From Clostridia bacterium (GTDB lineage: Bacteria > Bacillota > Clostridia > Oscillospirales > Acutalibacteraceae): a stretch of DNA of 64,000 bases. The first letter of the stretch is position 1. Each line of letters starts with the position of its first letter. The notes beneath the pieces are model-generated. The model was not told where the DNA came from, did not search any database, and saw only the letters and a program-made list of their open reading frames with translations. The position numbers were made by a program, and so were the translations under genes. Shown here piece after piece: positions 27,646-36,380 of the stretch. The DNA lies in assembly GCA_017454485.1 (NCBI GenBank), contig JAFTCX010000056.1, positions 62,001 through 126,000 of the forward strand, given 5' to 3'.

Positions 27646-28896
27646 TCAGTCGTACTGCTCTTTCAAGCCCTGCTCGTCAAACATAAACAGCGCGTGCAGG
27701 CAGATGTCGAGCGATTTTTCAATCGTGCGCGGCTCGAGCAGCTCTTCCGTGTCGCGGCGCGTATGATAATAACGCGGGCCGGTCGGATCCATGGCGGCAA
27801 GCGTGGCGGCAGGCACGCCGAGCTTTGTCACTGCGGCAGCGTCGGACGAGCCGAGATACACGCTGTGATACGGCAGATCCACACCGCACTGCGCACCGGC
27901 GGCTTTCATCAGCGCGCACACACGCGGATCGTTCTTGACAGTGCCGGTCATATCCTTGGCATAGATGGCCATATCGTCAAAGTCGCGCAGGGTGTCCATG
28001 CAGAAAAACACGGTCGGAATCTCCTGCAGCTCCTTCTGATGCGCTTTAGCATAGGCGCGCGCCCCGCGCAGACCGCATTCTTCGCAGCCGGCAGTCAGCG
28101 CCACGACTTCCGTGTTTTCAAAGGTGATGTTGTTGTCTTCCAAAAACTTGAGCACGCCGATGCTGGTCACACAGCCGGTCAGGTTGTCGTTTGCACCCAT
28201 CACGGGTTTTTTGAAATTCGAAAAGAACATGATGAGGATGAACGCGGGCACAAAGCCGAGTTCGATATAGCGGAACACGACGAACGCGCCGGTCACTTCA
28301 CCGCCGACCGGGCCGAACTGCACGGTTTGGATGATGGAGATCACAAGCATATACAGCAGACCGACGATCGCATAGCCGGAGCCGCCGAAGAAAAGCGCCT
28401 TTCCGCCGAGATGCATGAAACGCCATTCCCAAGCGGAATCGGTGTGACCCGCAAAGATGATGCGCTGCTTGACTTCGCCGGTCGGTGTTCTTGTGCCGAT
28501 CGTGTTCGCGGACGTTTTTTTTGGGAAGAACGGATCGAGGAATTCCCAGTAGAACAGGAATTCGGTCAGCAGGAAAAGGATCGCAAGGCATGTCAGCGCC
28601 AGCGAAACGACGGGCAGATTCAAAAATGAGCACAGCACGGCGCCCAGCAGGCAGATACCATCAAGCACGACCCAGGCCATGAACGCCACGGGATGCACGT
28701 TGAAATCTTCCATAACGACCTTGTCGGCGCAGGTTTCCATCTCTTCCTTGAAATGCTCCTGCGCTTTGCGTTCGCTTTCGCTGCCCGAACCGCGCGGCCC
28801 GATATTTTTGCAGACTTTACGGATCTCTCTGGTGGTGTAGTTGCAATACATCCGCAGAGAGGACGGATAATTTTTGACACTTTCTTCGGCTTTCAT
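27646..28896 (-). CDS. Membrane-associated M28 family zinc aminopeptidase-like protein
   Basis: 416 residues. The M28 metal ligands are recognisable: AGHTDSAWE (about 149), GANDNLTG (about 235), EECGLRGA (about 274) and YHTRRDT near the C-terminus. Two blocks of hydrophobic segments (about 70-125 and 175-225) are inserted before and between the motifs, so the enzyme is probably held in the membrane. It lies in a run with a Dabb protein upstream and the VanY-type enzyme downstream. The substrate is unknown. Confidence 0.82.
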   Translation of the reverse strand: MKAEESVKNYPSSLRMYCNYTTREIRKVCKNIGPRGSGSESERKAQEHFKEEMETCADKVVMEDFNVHPVAFMAWVVLDGICLLGAVLCSFLNLPVVSLALTCLAILFLLTEFLFYWEFLDPFFPKKTSANTIGTRTPTGEVKQRIIFAGHTDSAWEWRFMHLGGKALFFGGSGYAIVGLLYMLVISIIQTVQFGPVGGEVTGAFVVFRYIELGFVPAFILIMFFSNFKKPVMGANDNLTGCVTSIGVLKFLEDNNITFENTEVVALTAGCEECGLRGARAYAKAHQKELQEIPTVFFCMDTLRDFDDMAIYAKDMTGTVKNDPRVCALMKAAGAQCGVDLPYHSVYLGSSDAAAVTKLGVPAATLAAMDPTGPRYYHTRRDTEELLEPRTIEKSLDICLHALFMFDEQGLKEQYD

Positions 28897-28919
28897 TGAA
28901 AAGCAGCCCCTTTCTGAAT

Positions 28920-29234
28920 TTAATCTGTGTCGTCGACCGCATAATCAACCGAGGCGCGGCCGTCGCGCACAAGGGCAATGTATTCGGTAATATACTTATG
29001 CGCGGGATGCAGACGGTAGGTCGTGATATCGCGCAGCGATTTAAATGTGCTGACTGCCACGGCGTCATACATTCCGGGCTTGTCATTGATGTTGAAATAC
29101 ACCTTCATCGAAAGCAGACAGTCGATCTGGTCAGGCAGCGCTTCCATTTTTTCTTTGATGTAATGCAGGTTTTCTTCCTTGGTTCTGTCCTGGGCATACT
29201 CCTTGAGCTTCCACATAACGATATGGCGGATCAT
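28920..29234 (-). CDS. Dabb family (stress-responsive alpha/beta barrel) protein
   Basis: 104 residues. The start MIRHIVMWKLKE, the middle DAVAVSTFKSLRDITTY and the histidine-rich HPAHKYI are typical of the Dabb ferredoxin-like fold, which forms small dimeric barrels. Members are often called stress-responsive without a defined reaction. It lies 23 bases before the M28 gene and 14 bases after the prolyl-tRNA editing gene. Confidence 0.85.
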   Translation of the reverse strand: MIRHIVMWKLKEYAQDRTKEENLHYIKEKMEALPDQIDCLLSMKVYFNINDKPGMYDAVAVSTFKSLRDITTYRLHPAHKYITEYIALVRDGRASVDYAVDDTD

Positions 29235-29248
29235 GGCAGATACTCCTT

Positions 29249-29752
29249 TCAGCGTTCACAGCGGATGAAGAGCACTTCATTCCCCTGCGCTTCAATGAAT
29301 TTCAGCAAATCGGAAAACTTGAGCCATACAAAGGCGGTGTTGACATTCGGGTGGAATCCCACAAGCCCGTCGAGCGTGAGCAGATCGCGGTCGAACACGA
29401 CCTTGACGTCGTGCGCGTCGTTGTTCAGCACACCGAACGGCGTCACCGAACCCGGCTGCAAGCCAAGGTGCTTTTCCAGCCGTTCCGCTGAACCGAAGGA
29501 CAGCCGCGAAGAGCCGAGCTGCGGCTTGATGGACCCCTGAATGTCGGGGTGTTTGTCTTTGCACATGGAAACGATGTAGTGCACTTTTCCGTTCGCGTTG
29601 CGCAAAAACAAATTTTTGCACACTTCGCCGCGGGTAAAAATGCCAAGCGCGTCCATGTCTTCGATGGTGTGTACGGGCGGATGCTCCATCAGTTCATAGG
29701 TGATCCCGGCCGCGTCCAGCGCATCGAGTACCTTTTTCATTTGTTCATTCAT
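29249..29752 (-). CDS. Prolyl-tRNA deacylase / YbaK-family editing protein (ProX-like)
   Basis: 167 residues. The segments HPPVHTIEDMDAL, KNLFLRN, SMCKDKHPD and SVTPFGVLNN match the free-standing ProXp/PrdX branch of the YbaK fold, which removes alanine (or other wrong amino acids) from tRNA-Pro. The catalytic-type lysine in GEVCKNLFLR is present. It overlaps the upstream beta-barrel gene by 4 bases. Confidence 0.88.
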   Translation of the reverse strand: MNEQMKKVLDALDAAGITYELMEHPPVHTIEDMDALGIFTRGEVCKNLFLRNANGKVHYIVSMCKDKHPDIQGSIKPQLGSSRLSFGSAERLEKHLGLQPGSVTPFGVLNNDAHDVKVVFDRDLLTLDGLVGFHPNVNTAFVWLKFSDLLKFIEAQGNEVLFIRCER

Positions 29753-30924
29753 GCTCTTGTATAGGTGGTCTCGGCGCCGGAATCAAGATTTGTCAGCGTC
29801 AGCGCGTTGCCGGAAACGGAGAAGGAAAAGCGCTCCGTCACAGTGCGGGTATAGGCGGAATAGCGAAGGACCAGCGTGTCGCCGTCAATGTCATAGGTGC
29901 CGCGGAAGCTGCCGTTGATGGGAATGTTGATCACGGGGATGTTGATGTCCACATAGGTGATCTCCACAAGGCCGCCGTCCATAAAGCGATAGCCGCGCGA
30001 ACCGGTGCTGTCGCGCCATTTTCCGAGCAGATCCTCTTCGCGCGTTGTGCCCTCGGGCAGTGCGCCGATGCCGTCGCGCAAAAACAGGATCGTATTGCCT
30101 TTGTTGTCAACCAACGACAGTGTTTTTGTGCTCGCGCTGTAGCTGTAGCTCTGCGTGGCGCGTTCGCCGTCGAGCAAAAACTGGATGGTGAGCTTGTTGC
30201 CCTCGGTGACATAAACGCCGGTGTAGCTGCCGCTGATCTCCTTGCGCGAAGCCTCGGGAAGCTCGGCTTTTGCAAAGGCCATCGTCACAATGCCGTTGCC
30301 GTCAAACTGATAGCGGATCGTCGCGTCGGCGCTGCCCCAGGTTCCGGTCAGTTCGTCGTCCACTTTGCCGCTTTCGGGAATTTCCGACGCCATCGACGGT
30401 GCGCCGCGCATATACACGCTGGTTTTGCCGTCCTCCTGATTCGTCAGCTTGAGCTGGTTGGTATTGCTCTCATCGAAGGAAACGTAAAAATGATAGTTGA
30501 TCGCCTTGCTGTAGATGGAATAGGAAACGGAAAGCATCTCGCCGTCGAGCGTATAGGTGCCGTCGGCAGTGCCGCTGAGCGGCAAGTTGAGGATGGGCAC
30601 GGTCAAATTGAAATAAGTGACCGTCACTTTGCCGTTTTCAAAGAACTCATAGCCGCTCATGCCGGCCGAATCCGTCCATTTGCCGAGGATCGCGCTTTGC
30701 AGCTTCGTCTTGTCGTTCGCATCGCTCTGCGAAGGCTCTGTGGAATCAATGTCAAAATAAGAGGACGTGTTCTCCTGAGAAGACTGCGTTTGGGAGAGCG
30801 GCGTTGTTTCAGGCTCTTTTTTGTGATTGATTCCAACAGACACCCCGATGATCACCGCGCAAAGCAGCAGCGTTGCGGCGATTACACACAGGATAATCTT
30901 GGTACTTTTCGTCATTTTTTTCAT
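29749..30924 (-). CDS. Anchored protein with three tandem lipocalin-like (DUF5640-like) units
   Basis: 391 residues. An N-terminal membrane anchor (about 9-31) and a serine/threonine-rich spacer are followed by three similar units of about 100 residues starting LGKWTDSAGMSGYEFF, TGTWGSADATIRYQF and LGKWRDSTGSRGYRFM, each ending with an LT(N/L)-type strand. The pattern W-(x)n-Y-F, then GTY, then L-Y is that of small beta-barrel DUF5640-like proteins. Units one and three are most alike. The adjacent gene at 30961 holds one unit. The function is unknown; it is probably on the cell surface. Confidence 0.72.
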   Translation of the reverse strand: MKKMTKSTKIILCVIAATLLLCAVIIGVSVGINHKKEPETTPLSQTQSSQENTSSYFDIDSTEPSQSDANDKTKLQSAILGKWTDSAGMSGYEFFENGKVTVTYFNLTVPILNLPLSGTADGTYTLDGEMLSVSYSIYSKAINYHFYVSFDESNTNQLKLTNQEDGKTSVYMRGAPSMASEIPESGKVDDELTGTWGSADATIRYQFDGNGIVTMAFAKAELPEASRKEISGSYTGVYVTEGNKLTIQFLLDGERATQSYSYSASTKTLSLVDNKGNTILFLRDGIGALPEGTTREEDLLGKWRDSTGSRGYRFMDGGLVEITYVDINIPVINIPINGSFRGTYDIDGDTLVLRYSAYTRTVTERFSFSVSGNALTLTNLDSGAETTYTRA

Positions 30925-30960
30925 CGGAATGCACCTCTGTCAGCGTTGTTCCTTTTTGTG

Positions 30961-31410
30961 TTATTCGGACACTGCTTCTGCGCTCGTTGTGCTTGCCGCT
31001 GTCGTGGATGCAGGCGCGGCGGCTTGCGCGGCACGGGTCAGGGTGTAGGTGTTTCCGGTGGTGGTGTTCGTCATCGTCAGAATGTCGTGGTCAACGGTGA
31101 CGGTATATTCCTCGTTGATGTTCGCCAGCAGCGTATAGGAAACCTTGAGGTGATAAGCGCCGTCTTCGCCCTTTTCCAGCGTATAGGTGCCGTCGATATC
31201 GGAGCTGAGCTTCGTTCCGATCACGGGGATGGTAAAGTCGAGATAGTGGATCTTCAGCGTGCCGTTGTCTGCAAAATCATAGCCGAGTTTGCCGGTGGAT
31301 TCACGCCAGGAACCGACAATGTCCTTTTCCACATTCGCGCAGGAAGCGAGCAAAGTGAATGAGAGCACAAAGACAAGCAGCAGTGCAAGAGAAGTTTTAA
31401 GATGTTTCAT
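30961..31410 (-). CDS. Lipoprotein with a single DUF5640-like beta-barrel unit
   Basis: 149 residues. A signal peptide ends in lipobox LASC (Cys about 24). One unit begins VGSWRESTGKLGYDFA and shares the DFTIPVIGTKL / GTYTL pattern with units one and three of the neighbouring triple-unit protein. The tail is alanine/threonine/serine-rich. It is clearly a paralogue of the next gene, 36 bases downstream, and the pair share a promoter. The function is unknown. Confidence 0.75.
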   Translation of the reverse strand: MKHLKTSLALLLVFVLSFTLLASCANVEKDIVGSWRESTGKLGYDFADNGTLKIHYLDFTIPVIGTKLSSDIDGTYTLEKGEDGAYHLKVSYTLLANINEEYTVTVDHDILTMTNTTTGNTYTLTRAAQAAAPASTTAASTTSAEAVSE

Positions 31411-31439
31411 GAGTAGAACCTCCTGAATTTGATAGAGCC

Positions 31440-31468
31440 ATTATACAACAAAAAACCGCATTTGTAAA
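31440..31468 (-). promoter_or_regulatory. Promoter of the DUF5640-like gene run
   Basis: TTTACA (31463-31468) and perfect TATAAT (31440-31445) on the minus strand, 17-base spacing. The -35 lies in the loop and 3' arm of the ntpD terminator. Confidence 0.75.
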
Positions 31469-31474
31469 TAGCGG
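31456..31474 (-). terminator. Intrinsic terminator of the V-ATPase operon
   Basis: On the minus strand CCGC(T)ATTT-AC-AAATGCGG forms an 8-bp stem with one bulge, followed by TTTTTTG. It overlaps the promoter of the next gene run. Confidence 0.75.
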
Positions 31475-31519
31475 TTTCATGATTCTTATTTTTTCTGTGT
31501 TTCATGATTCTTATTTTTT
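31475..31519 (-). repeat. 25-bp-period tandem duplication at the ntpD stop
   Basis: TTTCATGATTCTTATTTTTT occurs at 31475-31494 and 31500-31519. The ntpD stop codon lies in the second copy; the first copy is non-coding. Confidence 0.85.
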
Positions 31520-32119
31520 TTGCCGCTTGACAACCTTCAGGCGCGAGAAATCCTCACGTTCTTTTTCGTCAAGCGCTTCGCTGATCTGTTTGACCGTTGC
31601 TTCAAAGCGCGGAATCATGATATTAGACAGCGCGTTGGAGCGCTTTTGCGTTTTTTTCACAGCGTCCGCAAGGCGGCAAATGCTGCTTTCAATTTCGGAA
31701 AGCGACGCGGTGAGCGCCTTCACTTCGCTGAACCGGCGGCACGCTTCGTCAAAATCGGCGTTCGTTTCAAGAAAGCCGAACGCGCGCACATCCACGGTCT
31801 GCTCTTTAAGCTGCACTGTCGGCAGCTCCACGCCCATCACGGAGCGGTAGTCGATCTCGATATCGTCCGCCACGGGCACGGCACTGACAAAGCGTGCGAG
31901 CGAGCCGAGGTTGAGCGTTGCGCGTTTGAGCGCGTCGAACGCGGCAGCGTAGGTTTCGCCGATCTGCGACTGCACGTCTTTCGCCTTGTCAATGAGCTGC
32001 ATCATCTCGCGCACGAGGATGTTCCGCTTGCGATCCATCAGATCATAGCCGAGCTTTGCCAGCTCCAACGATTTTTTTGTGTTCATCAGATTTGCCTTGG
32101 TCGGCACGATCTGCGCCAT
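31511..32119 (-). CDS. ntpD: V-type ATP synthase subunit D (central stalk)
   Basis: 202 residues. The start MAQIVPTKANLMNTKKSLELAKLGYDLMDRK-like and the two long helices (about 10-70 and 115-185) are characteristic of the D subunit, the coiled-coil rotor shaft inside the A3B3 head. An AGGAGG site precedes the ATG. It is the last gene of the operon and is separated from ntpB by copy 2 of the 161-bp element. Confidence 0.94.
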   Translation of the reverse strand: MAQIVPTKANLMNTKKSLELAKLGYDLMDRKRNILVREMMQLIDKAKDVQSQIGETYAAAFDALKRATLNLGSLARFVSAVPVADDIEIDYRSVMGVELPTVQLKEQTVDVRAFGFLETNADFDEACRRFSEVKALTASLSEIESSICRLADAVKKTQKRSNALSNIMIPRFEATVKQISEALDEKEREDFSRLKVVKRQKK

Positions 32120-32161
32120 GCGATCACCTCCTGCGAAAATTCAAAAGATCAGCCTTGGTAG

Positions 32162-32322
32162 GTACCCGCTGATTCACTCGGTGCGTGAAGATTGGCGAGG
32201 AAACTTTTCGTCAGATGCAACAGGAATCGCGCAGCAAACCTTCCGGTTTGTAAGAGATTTCTGTGCAAAATGACGGAAAATTTGCCGCCAATGTTTGCGT
32301 ATTCGAGTTAATCAGTGGGTAC
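32162..32322 (+). repeat. 161-bp palindromic element, copy 2, inserted at the end of ntpB
   Basis: It has the same length and ends as copy 1 (GTACCC...GGGTAC) and is flanked by the 4-bp direct repeat GTAG (32158-32161 and 32323-32326). It lies inside the V-ATPase operon between ntpB and ntpD. Its right end supplies the final four codons and stop of ntpB. Removing the element and one GTAG restores a frame ending in Tyr-Tyr-Gln-Gly-stop. Confidence 0.92.
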
Positions 32323-33678
32323 GTAGTACTTGTCGAGCATTTTTTCGTCCACGCGATCCAGCTCGCTGCGCGGCAGCATTGACAACAGCTTCCAACCCAG
32401 ATCGAGCGTTTGCTCCATCGAGCGGTTTTCCTTCCCCTGCCCGAGGAACTGTTCCTCAAACGCTTTGCCGAACGCCATCACGCGCTTGTCGCCGGCGGAA
32501 AGCTCGTCTTCGCCGATGACGGAAGCGAGTGCTTTCGCATCCTGCACACGGGCATACAGCGCAAAAAGCTGGTTGGCCAGCGCAGAATGATCCTCCCGCG
32601 TAAAGCCCGCGCCGATGCCGTCCTTCATCAGACGTGACAGCGAAGAAAGCACATTCACCGGCGGATAAATACCTGTGGTGTCAAGGCCGCGATCCAGCAC
32701 GATCTGCCCTTCCGTGATATAGCCGGTCAAATCGGGAATTGGGTGGGTGATGTCGTCGTTGGGCATGGTCAGAATCGGAATTTGCGTCACAGAGCCCTTG
32801 GCGCTGTTGATGATGCCGGCGCGTTCATACAGCGTTGCAAGGTCGGAATACAGATAGCCGGGATAGCCTTTTCTGCCGGGGATTTCACCCTTCGATGAGG
32901 AAAACTCGCGCAGCGCTTCGCAGTACGACGTCATATCCGTGAGGATGACGAGAATATGCTTGTTCATTTCAAACGCGAGATATTCCGCGGCGGTCAGCGC
33001 GCAGCGCGGCGTGATGATGCGTTCGATGATCGGATCGTTGGAAACGTTCAAAAACATGACCACACGGTCCATGACGCCTGCATTTTCAAAGGAGGTACGG
33101 AAATAATCCGCAACGTCGTTTTTGACGCCCATCGCCGCAAAGACGATTGCAAAATCCTCGGAATCGGCCACACTCGCCTGCTCCACGATCTGCACGGCAA
33201 GCTCGTTGTGGCGCATACCGGAGCCGCTGAAAATCGGCAATTTTTGACCGCGAATGAGCGTGGTCAGACAGTCGATCGACGAGATGCCGGTGCGGATGTA
33301 GTTTTTGGGATACACACGCGCCACGGGATTCATCGGCTGACCGTTGACGTTCATTTTTTTCTTCGGGAACACCTCGCCCAGCCCGTCGATCGGTCGGCCG
33401 AGTCCGTCGAACACACGGCCGAGAATTTCGCCGGAAAGCGGCATTTCCATCGGGTGACCGGTCAAACGTGTGCGGGTGTTGACCATGGAAAGACCGCGCG
33501 TGCCCTCAAACACCTGCAGTGCGACCTTGTCGCCTTCAATGGCAACAATTCGGCCGGTACGGGCGCTGCCGTCGGGCAGGCTGATTTCCACAAGCTCTTC
33601 ATTGATCGGGTGCTCCACGCCCTCCAGAATGACCAGCGCGCCGTTGATCTCGCTGAGTCCCTGATGTTCAATCAGCAT
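32308..33678 (-). CDS. ntpB: V-type ATP synthase subunit B
   Basis: 456 residues, normal for the non-catalytic B subunit of the A3B3 head. Signatures include [22 protein letters not shown], the degenerate nucleotide-site [11 protein letters not shown] and [17 protein letters not shown] sequence. GGAGGG precedes the ATG. The last residues, Val-Pro-Thr-Asp, and the TAA come from the inserted 161-bp element; the pre-insertion ending can be rebuilt as Gln-Gly-stop. The change is at the tail only, so the protein is probably functional. Confidence 0.96.
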   Translation of the reverse strand: MLIEHQGLSEINGALVILEGVEHPINEELVEISLPDGSARTGRIVAIEGDKVALQVFEGTRGLSMVNTRTRLTGHPMEMPLSGEILGRVFDGLGRPIDGLGEVFPKKKMNVNGQPMNPVARVYPKNYIRTGISSIDCLTTLIRGQKLPIFSGSGMRHNELAVQIVEQASVADSEDFAIVFAAMGVKNDVADYFRTSFENAGVMDRVVMFLNVSNDPIIERIITPRCALTAAEYLAFEMNKHILVILTDMTSYCEALREFSSSKGEIPGRKGYPGYLYSDLATLYERAGIINSAKGSVTQIPILTMPNDDITHPIPDLTGYITEGQIVLDRGLDTTGIYPPVNVLSSLSRLMKDGIGAGFTREDHSALANQLFALYARVQDAKALASVIGEDELSAGDKRVMAFGKAFEEQFLGQGKENRSMEQTLDLGWKLLSMLPRSELDRVDEKMLDKYYVPTD

Positions 33679-33690
33679 GAAAAACCCTCC

Positions 33691-35445
33691 TTATTTTCGA
33701 AGATAAGACGCAAGAACGGCGTCGATCTCATTGAGATCCTCATCCAGCAGCTCGAGCTTGTTGTTCGGCACATCATATTTCATTTTGATGAGCTTGTCAA
33801 ACAAGCCGGTCGCCGTCAGCTTGCTCATCGGCACCGCCATGGCGACGATCTGCCGGCATTTATGATAGAGATGCAAAATGACATGCATCATTTTCATCTG
33901 CTTTTCGGGTGTGACATAGGTGTCGTCCGGATGGAAGGCGTTTTGCTGCAAAAAGCCGACGCGGATCACGCGCGCGATTTCCAGCGTGAGCTTCTGATCG
34001 TCCGGCAAAACATCAGCGCCGATGAGCTTGACGATCTCCATCAGGTTCGTTTCCTCATAAAGAATGGACGAGATCTCCTCGCGGTACTTCATGAAGTCGG
34101 GACCGACATTGTCATGATACCAGCGTTCCAGATCACCGAGGTATTCGCTGTAGCTGTTGTTCCAGTTGATCGCGGGATAGTGCCGCGCATAAGCGAGCGA
34201 TTTATCCAGCGCCCAGAAGCAGCGCGTAAAACGCTTGGTGTTCTGTGTGACAGGCTCGGAAAAGTCGGAGCCCTGCGGCGACACGGCGCCGATGATCGTT
34301 ACAGAGCCTTCGCCGCCGGAGAGCACATCCATATATCCGGCGCGCTCATAGAATTCGGAAAGGCGCGACGGCAAATACGCCGGGAAGCCTTCGTCCGCCG
34401 GCATTTCCTCCAACCGGCCGGAAATTTCGCGCAGCGCTTCCGCCCAGCGGGATGTGGAATCCGCCATGATCGCGGTATGATAGCCCATATCGCGGTAGTA
34501 TTCCGCGAGGGTGATGCCGGTATAGATCGACGCTTCACGGGCGGCGACCGGCATATTGGACGTGTTCGCAATCAGCACGGTGCGGTCGGTCAGCGGCTTT
34601 CCGCTGCGCGGATCAATCAGCTCGGAAAACTCCTGCAGCGCCTGCGTCATCTCGTTGCCGCGTTCCCCGCAGCCGACATAGACGATGATATCCGCATCGC
34701 ACCACTTTGCAAGCTGGTGCTGCGTCATGGTCTTGCCTGTGCCGAAGCCGCCGGGAATGGCGGCGGCGCCGCCCTTGGCGATCGGAAACAGGGTGTCGAG
34801 CACGCGCTGGCCCGTGATCAGCGGAACGCTTGCCGCGCGGCGGTGCGCAACCGGACGCGGCTGTCGGATCGGCCAGCGCTGCGTCAGCGTCAGTTCATGG
34901 CGGCTGCCCTTTGCGTCCTCCAGCACGGCAACCGTGTCGTGGATGCGGTATGCGCCGTCGGGTTTCACTTCAACGACCTTGCCGCTCAGCAGCGGAGAGA
35001 GCATCACTTTGTGGCGGATGGCAGGCGTCTCCTGCGTTTCGGCGTAGATGCTGCCGCCGGAAAGCGTATCGCCGACCTTGACGGTCAGATGAACGTTCCA
35101 AAGCTTTTCTTCGTCCAGCACGGCGGTGGAAATGCCTTTGCCGATGAATGCGCCGCTTTTTTGCATCAGCGACTGCAGCGGACGTTCAATGCCGTCAAAA
35201 ATATTGGAAAGGATACCGGGGCCGAGCTCCACGCAAAGCTGGCTGTCTGTGCCGATCACGGGTTCGCCCGGCGCAAGACCGGCGGTATCCTCATAGACCT
35301 GAATCGTCGTTTTGTCGCTGTCAATGGCAATGACCTCGCCAACGAGCTTCTGTTCGCCGACATAGACCATTTCCAGCATGGAAAGCGTGGTTTTTCCCTT
35401 GATCGTAACGACCGGGCCGTTGATGCCGAAAATCAGATTTTCCAT
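33691..35445 (-). CDS. ntpA: V-type ATP synthase catalytic subunit A
   Basis: 584 residues. The catalytic subunit has Walker A GGFGTGKTM (about 230-240), the family-specific non-homologous insert (about 115-190) and MADSTSRWAEALREIS. The ATG at 35445 is chosen because GAGGTG lies 10 bases upstream; an ATG three codons earlier is too close to it. It lies 12 bases before ntpB. With NtpB it forms the hexamer that couples ATP and ion flow. Confidence 0.97.
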   Translation of the reverse strand: MENLIFGINGPVVTIKGKTTLSMLEMVYVGEQKLVGEVIAIDSDKTTIQVYEDTAGLAPGEPVIGTDSQLCVELGPGILSNIFDGIERPLQSLMQKSGAFIGKGISTAVLDEEKLWNVHLTVKVGDTLSGGSIYAETQETPAIRHKVMLSPLLSGKVVEVKPDGAYRIHDTVAVLEDAKGSRHELTLTQRWPIRQPRPVAHRRAASVPLITGQRVLDTLFPIAKGGAAAIPGGFGTGKTMTQHQLAKWCDADIIVYVGCGERGNEMTQALQEFSELIDPRSGKPLTDRTVLIANTSNMPVAAREASIYTGITLAEYYRDMGYHTAIMADSTSRWAEALREISGRLEEMPADEGFPAYLPSRLSEFYERAGYMDVLSGGEGSVTIIGAVSPQGSDFSEPVTQNTKRFTRCFWALDKSLAYARHYPAINWNNSYSEYLGDLERWYHDNVGPDFMKYREEISSILYEETNLMEIVKLIGADVLPDDQKLTLEIARVIRVGFLQQNAFHPDDTYVTPEKQMKMMHVILHLYHKCRQIVAMAVPMSKLTATGLFDKLIKMKYDVPNNKLELLDEDLNEIDAVLASYLRK

Positions 35446-35459
35446 AAACTGCATTCACC

Positions 35460-36053
35460 TCACGCTTCCAGCGTCATGCCGGATTCCTGTAAAAAGACGT
35501 CTCTTTGCGCGCGCAGACGGCTGTCGAACGTATCTTCCAAAAACAGCGTTTTGTCGCTGTTGCACACGGCAGCAAGGCCGATGGAGATTTCGTCGCTTGC
35601 GCAAACGTCCTTCACGCCGGCGATGTCTTTGCAAATGTCCGTTGCCGCCGGAAGATCGCGTGCGCAAACAAACACCGTTGCGCCTTCGCCGATCCGCGAC
35701 GCAAGCGCTTTGATGCATTTTTCAAGCGTATCACAGTATTCCGGCGTCCGGCAAAAGGCGCAAAGCTCATGCTTTGCCTTTTCAAAAACGGCGGAAACAA
35801 TCTCTTCGCGGTGCTGCACGGCCGCACGGCGCACATCTGCGTGCAGCCGCGCGATCTCGCGGTTGGTTTGCGTGCGCAAACGGCCCGTTTCATAGGCGGC
35901 GCGGCTTTCAAAATCCGCTTTTGCCTTGGCGGAGAACTGATCGAGCTGCTCCTTTGTGGCGCGTGCGGTCTTGGTTTGCATCTTTTTGACGATCGCGTCG
36001 GCATTTTTATAGATTTCGCGGGCAAAGCCCTCTATTTTTTCGTTTTGATTCAT
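35460..36053 (-). CDS. ntpE: V-type ATP synthase subunit E (peripheral stalk)
   Basis: 197 residues. A long charged N-terminal helix (about 1-105, rich in K/A/E/R) is followed by a small alpha/beta C-terminal domain (about 110-190), the usual E-subunit layout. The end of the C-terminal domain, GLAAVCNSDKTLFLEDTFDSRL, fits the family's binding to the head. It lies between F and A. Confidence 0.88.
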   Translation of the reverse strand: MNQNEKIEGFAREIYKNADAIVKKMQTKTARATKEQLDQFSAKAKADFESRAAYETGRLRTQTNREIARLHADVRRAAVQHREEIVSAVFEKAKHELCAFCRTPEYCDTLEKCIKALASRIGEGATVFVCARDLPAATDICKDIAGVKDVCASDEISIGLAAVCNSDKTLFLEDTFDSRLRAQRDVFLQESGMTLEA

Positions 36054-36068
36054 GGTTCCTCCGTTCTG

Positions 36069-36374
36069 TCACACATTGATTCCGATCGCGTCGCGCACAT
36101 AGCGCGTGATGCTGTCGCTTTCGGTCGTCAGATTCGCCATATCGGGAATTTCGGTGACAAGCAGGGTCTGATTCTTTTTGAGCAGCAAAAGCTCTGTCGG
36201 ATACTGCAGCGACAGCGTGCGCGTGACAAGCAGAATGCCCACATCGCCGCGCGCGATCACACGCTGTGCGGTTTCGTTCAGCGCTTCTGCAGAATTCACA
36301 AGCGCACCCTCCACACCGGCAAGGCGCAGCCCTGTCAGTGTGTCTTCATCCGCGCTGAGAAGAAACATTTTCAT
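36069..36374 (-). CDS. ntpF: V-type ATP synthase subunit F
   Basis: 101 residues with a Rossmann-like fold; the start MKMFLLSADEDTLTGLRLAGVEG is typical of the F subunit (NtpG in Enterococcus naming), which binds subunit D in the rotor. The segment GILLVTRTLSL is a family strand. The ribosome site is weak (AAGG 12 bases up); an ATG two codons later is possible. Confidence 0.88.
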   Translation of the reverse strand: MKMFLLSADEDTLTGLRLAGVEGALVNSAEALNETAQRVIARGDVGILLVTRTLSLQYPTELLLLKKNQTLLVTEIPDMANLTTESDSITRYVRDAIGINV

Positions 36375-36380
36375 CGTTTC

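Noticed and set aside
32956..35895. A 979-codon open frame on the plus strand
   Set aside because: It is antisense to ntpA and ntpB, is rich in His/Arg/Gln typical of shadow frames in GC-rich genes, and has no ribosome site or family features.
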